Shown here: one piece after another, positions 5,873 through 8,855 of the stretch
How the letters are laid out: every line of letters starts with the position of its first letter
Numbering within the stretch: the stretch's first letter is position 1
Assembly (NCBI GenBank): GCA_937895695.1
Contig: CALBLM010000278.1
Location: 1 to 8,855, forward strand
DNA: 8,855 bases
Reading direction: 5' to 3'
Source: an uncultured Megasphaera sp.
Lineage (GTDB): Bacteria; Bacillota; Negativicutes; Veillonellales; Megasphaeraceae
The notes under the pieces: model-generated
Databases searched by the model: none
What the model was told of the DNA's origin: nothing
Seen by the model: only the letters and a program-made list of their open reading frames with translations
Position numbers and translations under genes: made by a program

Positions 5873-7117
5873 TTATAGTCTTTTAACAATTTCGTTTAAA
5901 TCAGCAGCTTTAAAATACGAAAAATCAGGTTTATCTTTTAGTACAGCCAGCACATATGCCAACGCACTTTCCACACCTGTAATCAACCCTTTTTCACCAA
6001 TGTCAAACTTCGCGTTGTGATGGTTCGCACCGCTACCGACTTCTGAATCATTAATTCCTGTAAATGCTAAAATCCCCGGATATATTGCCAAGGCTGCTCC
6101 AAATGTTTCAGATGCCATCCAATGCGATGTTGGATATAACGTATCTTCTCCCAACGTCTTGGCAATGGTATTTCTAGCTAAGGCTGCACACGTTTTATCG
6201 TTCATCGTCACTGGCAAAAACTGTTCTTCTTGCATTTCAGAAGACACGCCATATTCTTCACATACGTGATCTAAAATTTGATGGAATTTTTCGCGGAAAA
6301 ATTCACCATCCTTGTTATCAAAGAATCGGCATGAACCGGCAAATGTCAATTCAGGCGGAATAATATTGGGTTCTTGTCCAGCATGTAAGGCACCAAATGA
6401 ATACGTCAGGCAATGATCAGGAGCTACCGCACGCATGCGCAACGACTGCAGTGCCGCACCAAAGGCAATAAATGCATCAATCGGGTTGACAGATAAATCC
6501 GGACGAGAACCATGACCGCCTTTACCATGTACTTTGACACGGAAGAAGAAGGCACCGGACATAACCCCATCATCCAGTACTGTCATTTTTCCAACAGGAA
6601 TATCCCAGCGGACATGCGTAGCATAACAGGTATCGACATGGATTCCCTGCGCTTGTATATACTGCAGCAAATGTTTACCGCCGCGTTCGCCAAATTCTTC
6701 TGACTGTTCAAACATAAGGATAACTTTACCTTCCCATTCATCCGTATGTTCTGCTAAAATCTTTCCTTCTGTCAACAGCATGGCCATATGTCCATCATGT
6801 CCACAAGCATGGCAGTACCCTTTATTTTTAGAAACAACTACCTTCGGCTTAGACAAATTCACAGCATCTTCCTGTACAGGCAAGGCATCAATATCAGCCC
6901 GCATCAACATCGTATATCCTGGTTTTCCGCTATCAATGGTTGCCAATATACCGCCTCGTGGCACGCGAACACTAGAAAGTCCCATGTCTTTTAACTTGGC
7001 TTCGATATACTCCATTGTTTTAAATTCTTGTTGTGAACCTTCTGGATATTCATGAAAATGCCGCCGCATAGCAATTAAATTAGGCACTTCCGCTTCTACA
7101 TATTTTTTAATGTCCAT
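5873..7117 (-). CDS. M20 (M20D-type) metallo-amidohydrolase, N-acyl amino acid hydrolase-like
   Basis: This 414-residue cytoplasmic metalloenzyme is of the amidohydrolase/aminoacylase group related to hippurate hydrolases and IAA-amino acid hydrolases, which release amino acids from N-acyl or peptide conjugates. Metal-site motifs occur in order: RADIDALP (73-80), HACGHDGH (103-110; Cys105, His107), EQSEE (137-141; Glu140/141), THV (167-169; His168) and NHHN (365-368) near the C-terminus. The central dimerisation (lid) domain holds HGKGGHGSRPD (197-207). Length and order are typical and the gene looks intact. The start has AGGGGG about 9 nt upstream. A good promoter lies 45 bp before the ATG. 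It is transcribed divergently from the aminotransferase across 209 bp, so shared regulation is possible. Substrate is not determinable; acetyl-diaminopimelate deacetylase is a related alternative. Confidence 0.92.
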   Translation of the reverse strand: MDIKKYVEAEVPNLIAMRRHFHEYPEGSQQEFKTMEYIEAKLKDMGLSSVRVPRGGILATIDSGKPGYTMLMRADIDALPVQEDAVNLSKPKVVVSKNKGYCHACGHDGHMAMLLTEGKILAEHTDEWEGKVILMFEQSEEFGERGGKHLLQYIQAQGIHVDTCYATHVRWDIPVGKMTVLDDGVMSGAFFFRVKVHGKGGHGSRPDLSVNPIDAFIAFGAALQSLRMRAVAPDHCLTYSFGALHAGQEPNIIPPELTFAGSCRFFDNKDGEFFREKFHQILDHVCEEYGVSSEMQEEQFLPVTMNDKTCAALARNTIAKTLGEDTLYPTSHWMASETFGAALAIYPGILAFTGINDSEVGSGANHHNAKFDIGEKGLITGVESALAYVLAVLKDKPDFSYFKAADLNEIVKRL

Positions 7118-7161
7118 GATAATGTCCCCCTTATGGTAAATATACCTATCATTCGATTTCC

Positions 7162-7190
7162 ATTATAGAATGGCATAAAAGGAGCGTCAA
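7162..7190 (-). promoter_or_regulatory. promoter of the M20 amidohydrolase
   Basis: On the minus strand, TTGACG (7185-7190), a 17-bp spacer and TATAAT (7162-7167) give an 11/12 consensus match. Start of transcription is near 7155, with a leader of about 38 nt. Confidence 0.88.
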
Positions 7191-7210
7191 TTCCTTTCAT
7201 TCCTTTTAAA

Positions 7211-7236
7211 TCATTATTAATCACTACTAATTAATG
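7211..7236. repeat. imperfect AT-rich dyad between divergent promoters
   Basis: TCATTATTAAT (7211-7221) faces ATTAATGA (7229-7236) as an imperfect inverted repeat. It lies between the -35 boxes of the M20 and aminotransferase promoters, where a shared regulator could bind. The composition is so AT-rich that chance is a fair explanation. Confidence 0.25.
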
Positions 7237-7246
7237 AGTTCTTTCA

Positions 7247-7275
7247 TTGACAATCATAGGTGTAATGCGTAGGAT
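7247..7275 (+). promoter_or_regulatory. promoter of the aminotransferase
   Basis: TTGACA (7247-7252), a 17-bp spacer and TAGGAT (7270-7275) form a plausible promoter: perfect -35, 4/6 -10. It faces away from the M20 promoter, with 56 bp between the two -35 boxes. The leader to the ATG is about 45 nt and contains a full AAGGAGG Shine-Dalgarno. Confidence 0.7.
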
Positions 7276-7326
7276 AAGTATGTTCACTAAATTTATCTCG
7301 TCCGAATCTATAAGGAGGATTTTCTG

Positions 7327-8487
7327 ATGAAAGAATTATCCAGAAAAATGCCGCTTTTTACAGAATCCGTCATCCGTCATATGACGCGTATTTCTGATGA
7401 ATGCGGTGCTATTAATTTATCACAAGGATTCCCCGACTTTGATCCGCCAAAACCCATCTTAGATCGGTTAGCACAAGTCGCCTATGAAGGGCCACATCAA
7501 TATTCCGTCACATGGGGTGCTGAAAACCTGCGACAGGCCATTGCTGAAAACCGTACAGAGCGATTAGGCATTCCTATCAATCCTAATGAAAATATCGTTG
7601 TTACTTGCGGCAGTACAGAAGCCATGATGGCATCAGTAATGGCTATCGTCAATCCTGGTGAAAAAGTAATCGTTTTCTCGCCGTTTTATGAAAATTACAG
7701 TGCCGATGCCATTCTTTCCGGGGCGGATCCAATTTATGTCCCCTTAGTGCCGCCAGAATTCAATTTTGATCCCGCTGTATTGGAAGATGCTTTTAAACAA
7801 AATCCAAAAGCAATTATTATCTGTAATCCATCTAACCCATGCGGCAAAGTATTTACACGCAGCGAACTAGAATTTATTGCTACGCTTGCCAAAAAATATG
7901 ACACCTATGTCATTACAGATGAAGTATACGAATATATTTTATATAAGCCAAACGTTCATACGTACTTCTCTACATTGCCTGGCATGTTTGAACGAACAGT
8001 CAGCTGTAATTCCCTGTCCAAAACCTATTCCATTACGGGCTGGCGTCTTGGTTATGTTCTCGCTCCGCCTAATATTATCGACTGTGCCAAAAAAGTACAT
8101 GACTTTTTAACGGTCGGTGCAGCCAGCCCACTGCAGGAAGCTGCCATTGTCGGTCTTAAATTCCCGCAGTCTTATTATGACGATTTGCAAGAACTATACA
8201 CGAAAAAACGCAATTTATTCTGCAATGGCTTAAGCCGCTTGGGCATTCGCCATACGAAACCGCAAGGCGCATACTATGTCTTAGTCGATATTTCTGATTT
8301 TGGCTGGGATGATGATACGGCATTCTGTGAAGAAATGACCCGTAAAATCGGCGTTGCCGCTGTCCCAGGTTCTTCTTTCTTCCGTGAACCTATTCATAAT
8401 CTGATTCGTCTGCATTTTGCTAAGAGTGAAGCCATGCTCAATGAAGTATTGAATCGATTAGAAAATTTAAAATCCTTAAAAAAATAA
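7327..8487 (+). CDS. PLP-dependent class I/II aminotransferase (kynurenine/methionine aminotransferase-like)
   Basis: This 386-residue fold-type I aminotransferase moves an amino group between an amino acid and a 2-oxo acid. Visible features are INLSQGFPDFDPP (29-41), close to the kynurenine/glutamine transaminase and YbdL group; GSTEAM (95-100) for phosphate binding; NPSNPCGKV (167-175); ITDEVY (196-201, Asp198 for the pyridine nitrogen, Tyr201); SLSKTYSITGWRLGY (229-243, Lys232 as the PLP Schiff-base lysine); and Arg361 in IRLHFA for substrate carboxylate. Length is normal and the gene is intact. AAGGAGG sits 8 nt before the ATG, an optimal site. It is monocistronic, divergent from the M20 gene and followed by a hairpin. 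Likely substrates are methionine, aromatic amino acids or glutamine with 2-oxo acids, from family resemblance only. An aspartate aminotransferase role is less likely. Confidence 0.92.
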   Translation: MKELSRKMPLFTESVIRHMTRISDECGAINLSQGFPDFDPPKPILDRLAQVAYEGPHQYSVTWGAENLRQAIAENRTERLGIPINPNENIVVTCGSTEAMMASVMAIVNPGEKVIVFSPFYENYSADAILSGADPIYVPLVPPEFNFDPAVLEDAFKQNPKAIIICNPSNPCGKVFTRSELEFIATLAKKYDTYVITDEVYEYILYKPNVHTYFSTLPGMFERTVSCNSLSKTYSITGWRLGYVLAPPNIIDCAKKVHDFLTVGAASPLQEAAIVGLKFPQSYYDDLQELYTKKRNLFCNGLSRLGIRHTKPQGAYYVLVDISDFGWDDDTAFCEEMTRKIGVAAVPGSSFFREPIHNLIRLHFAKSEAMLNEVLNRLENLKSLKK

Positions 8488-8502
8488 AGACGCATACGTT
8501 GC

Positions 8503-8542
8503 AAAAGGCTGGTATATGAATGATGCATGTACCAGCCTTATT
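8503..8542 (+). terminator. hairpin terminator after the aminotransferase
   Basis: A perfect 10-bp stem AAGGCTGGTA/TACCAGCCTT (8505-8514 with 8530-8539) continues inward by four more pairs, one of them U·G on the plus strand, to a 7-nt loop. The T tract (TTATT) is short, so termination may be less efficient than at the other hairpins here. It lies 16 bp past the stop codon. Confidence 0.75.
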
Positions 8543-8562
8543 GGTGCATAAAAGACAATTTT

Positions 8563-8591
8563 TTGTATATATTTACTTTCTATTTTATGAT
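8563..8591 (+). promoter_or_regulatory. probable promoter of the exported protein gene
   Basis: TTGTAT (8563-8568), a 17-bp spacer and TATGAT (8586-8591) lie after the aminotransferase hairpin and 39 bp before the next ATG. Each box is 4-5/6 to consensus in an AT-rich stretch, so the call is moderate. Confidence 0.55.
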
Positions 8592-8629
8592 ACACTGTTC
8601 CTATATACTACAGGACAGGAGCGATACAT

Positions 8630-8855
8630 ATGAAAAAATTACTAACATGGGGATTCACAGCACTTGCACTGCTGTGGGGATGCGTAACAGCTTTGCCTTC
8701 ACAAGCTGCTATCACGCCGGATTACGAAGTTAAATTTTTATTGAATTCGCAACATGTATTGGATGCATCGCATCATCTCAATGAACAAAGCCGAGGGTTC
8801 TTTTATATTCAAGAAAAGCCGACTGACGTAGATGTACAATATATAGACACGCCGC
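8630..8855 (+). CDS. exported protein with CYTH-like N-terminus, 3' end cut by the window
   Basis: The first 75 residues are present and the frame is open to the window end. AGGAG (8617-8621) sits 8 nt before the ATG. The protein begins MKKLLTWGFTALALLWGC, a classic signal peptide with basic start and hydrophobic core. Cleavage by signal peptidase I after SQA (residue 26) looks likely. Cys18 in LWGC is a weak lipobox because Trp at -2 is atypical. The mature part starts with DYEVKFLL (31-38), acidic and hydrophobic alternation like the opening strand of CYTH/triphosphate-tunnel domains. VQYIDTP (69-75) resembles their conserved YFDTP motif. The intervening segment fits the usual spacing. The catalytic basic and acidic strands lie beyond the window, so the family call is tentative and no activity is claimed. 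It begins a separate transcription unit. Confidence 0.8.
   Translation, partial: MKKLLTWGFTALALLWGCVTALPSQAAITPDYEVKFLLNSQHVLDASHHLNEQSRGFFYIQEKPTDVDVQYIDTP

Noticed and set aside
8527..8733. Plus-strand 68-codon frame near the right edge
   Set aside because: It is out of frame with the exported protein, which has the better ribosome site, signal peptide and promoter spacing. The alternative frame begins inside the terminator hairpin.

Overview
The window is AT-rich chromosomal DNA from a low-GC Firmicute-type bacterium. The signs are a T-box riboswitch, strong purine-rich Shine-Dalgarno sites, consensus sigma-A-type promoters, and intrinsic terminators after most genes. The gene content suggests an anaerobic amino-acid or lactate fermenter, perhaps in the Negativicutes (Veillonella/Megasphaera relatives). 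The taxonomic placement is inference only. The annotated elements look like housekeeping chromosome: no tRNA, rRNA, CRISPR array, insertion sequence or prophage signature was seen.

Layout, left to right. Positions 1-130 hold two hairpin terminators. A small XRE-type helix-turn-helix regulator follows on the minus strand (140-376). Next on the minus strand is a GlcD/D-lactate dehydrogenase-type FAD oxidoreductase (540-1949), with its own terminator (484-530), a good promoter (2034-2061) and a 21-bp dyad in its leader. An ABC-F ATPase lies on the minus strand (2214-4151) with an extended -10 promoter. Divergent from it is a perfect-consensus promoter (4323-4351) driving a complete T-box leader (about 4358-4645), then a BASS-family membrane transporter (4717-5718). 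Two strong hairpins at 5740-5818 separate this gene from the convergent M20 metallo-amidohydrolase (5873-7117, minus). The M20 gene and a class I/II PLP aminotransferase (7327-8487, plus) are divergent with back-to-back promoters. At the right edge a new transcription unit starts with an exported protein, cut by the window end, whose mature N-terminus resembles a CYTH domain.

The most interesting element is the T-box. Its Stem I, specifier loop, antiterminator and terminator can all be drawn by hand. The specifier reads ATC (isoleucine), and the antiterminator bulge UGGU matches an ACCA tRNA 3' end. Isoleucine-tRNA sensing in front of a BASS transporter suggests import of isoleucine or, more likely for this fold, a related 2-oxo acid or precursor.

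The neighbouring genes could share a 2-oxo acid/amino acid theme: a 2-hydroxy acid oxidoreductase, a 2-oxo acid transporter, an N-acyl amino acid amidohydrolase and an aminotransferase. They are separate transcription units, so this link is a hypothesis.
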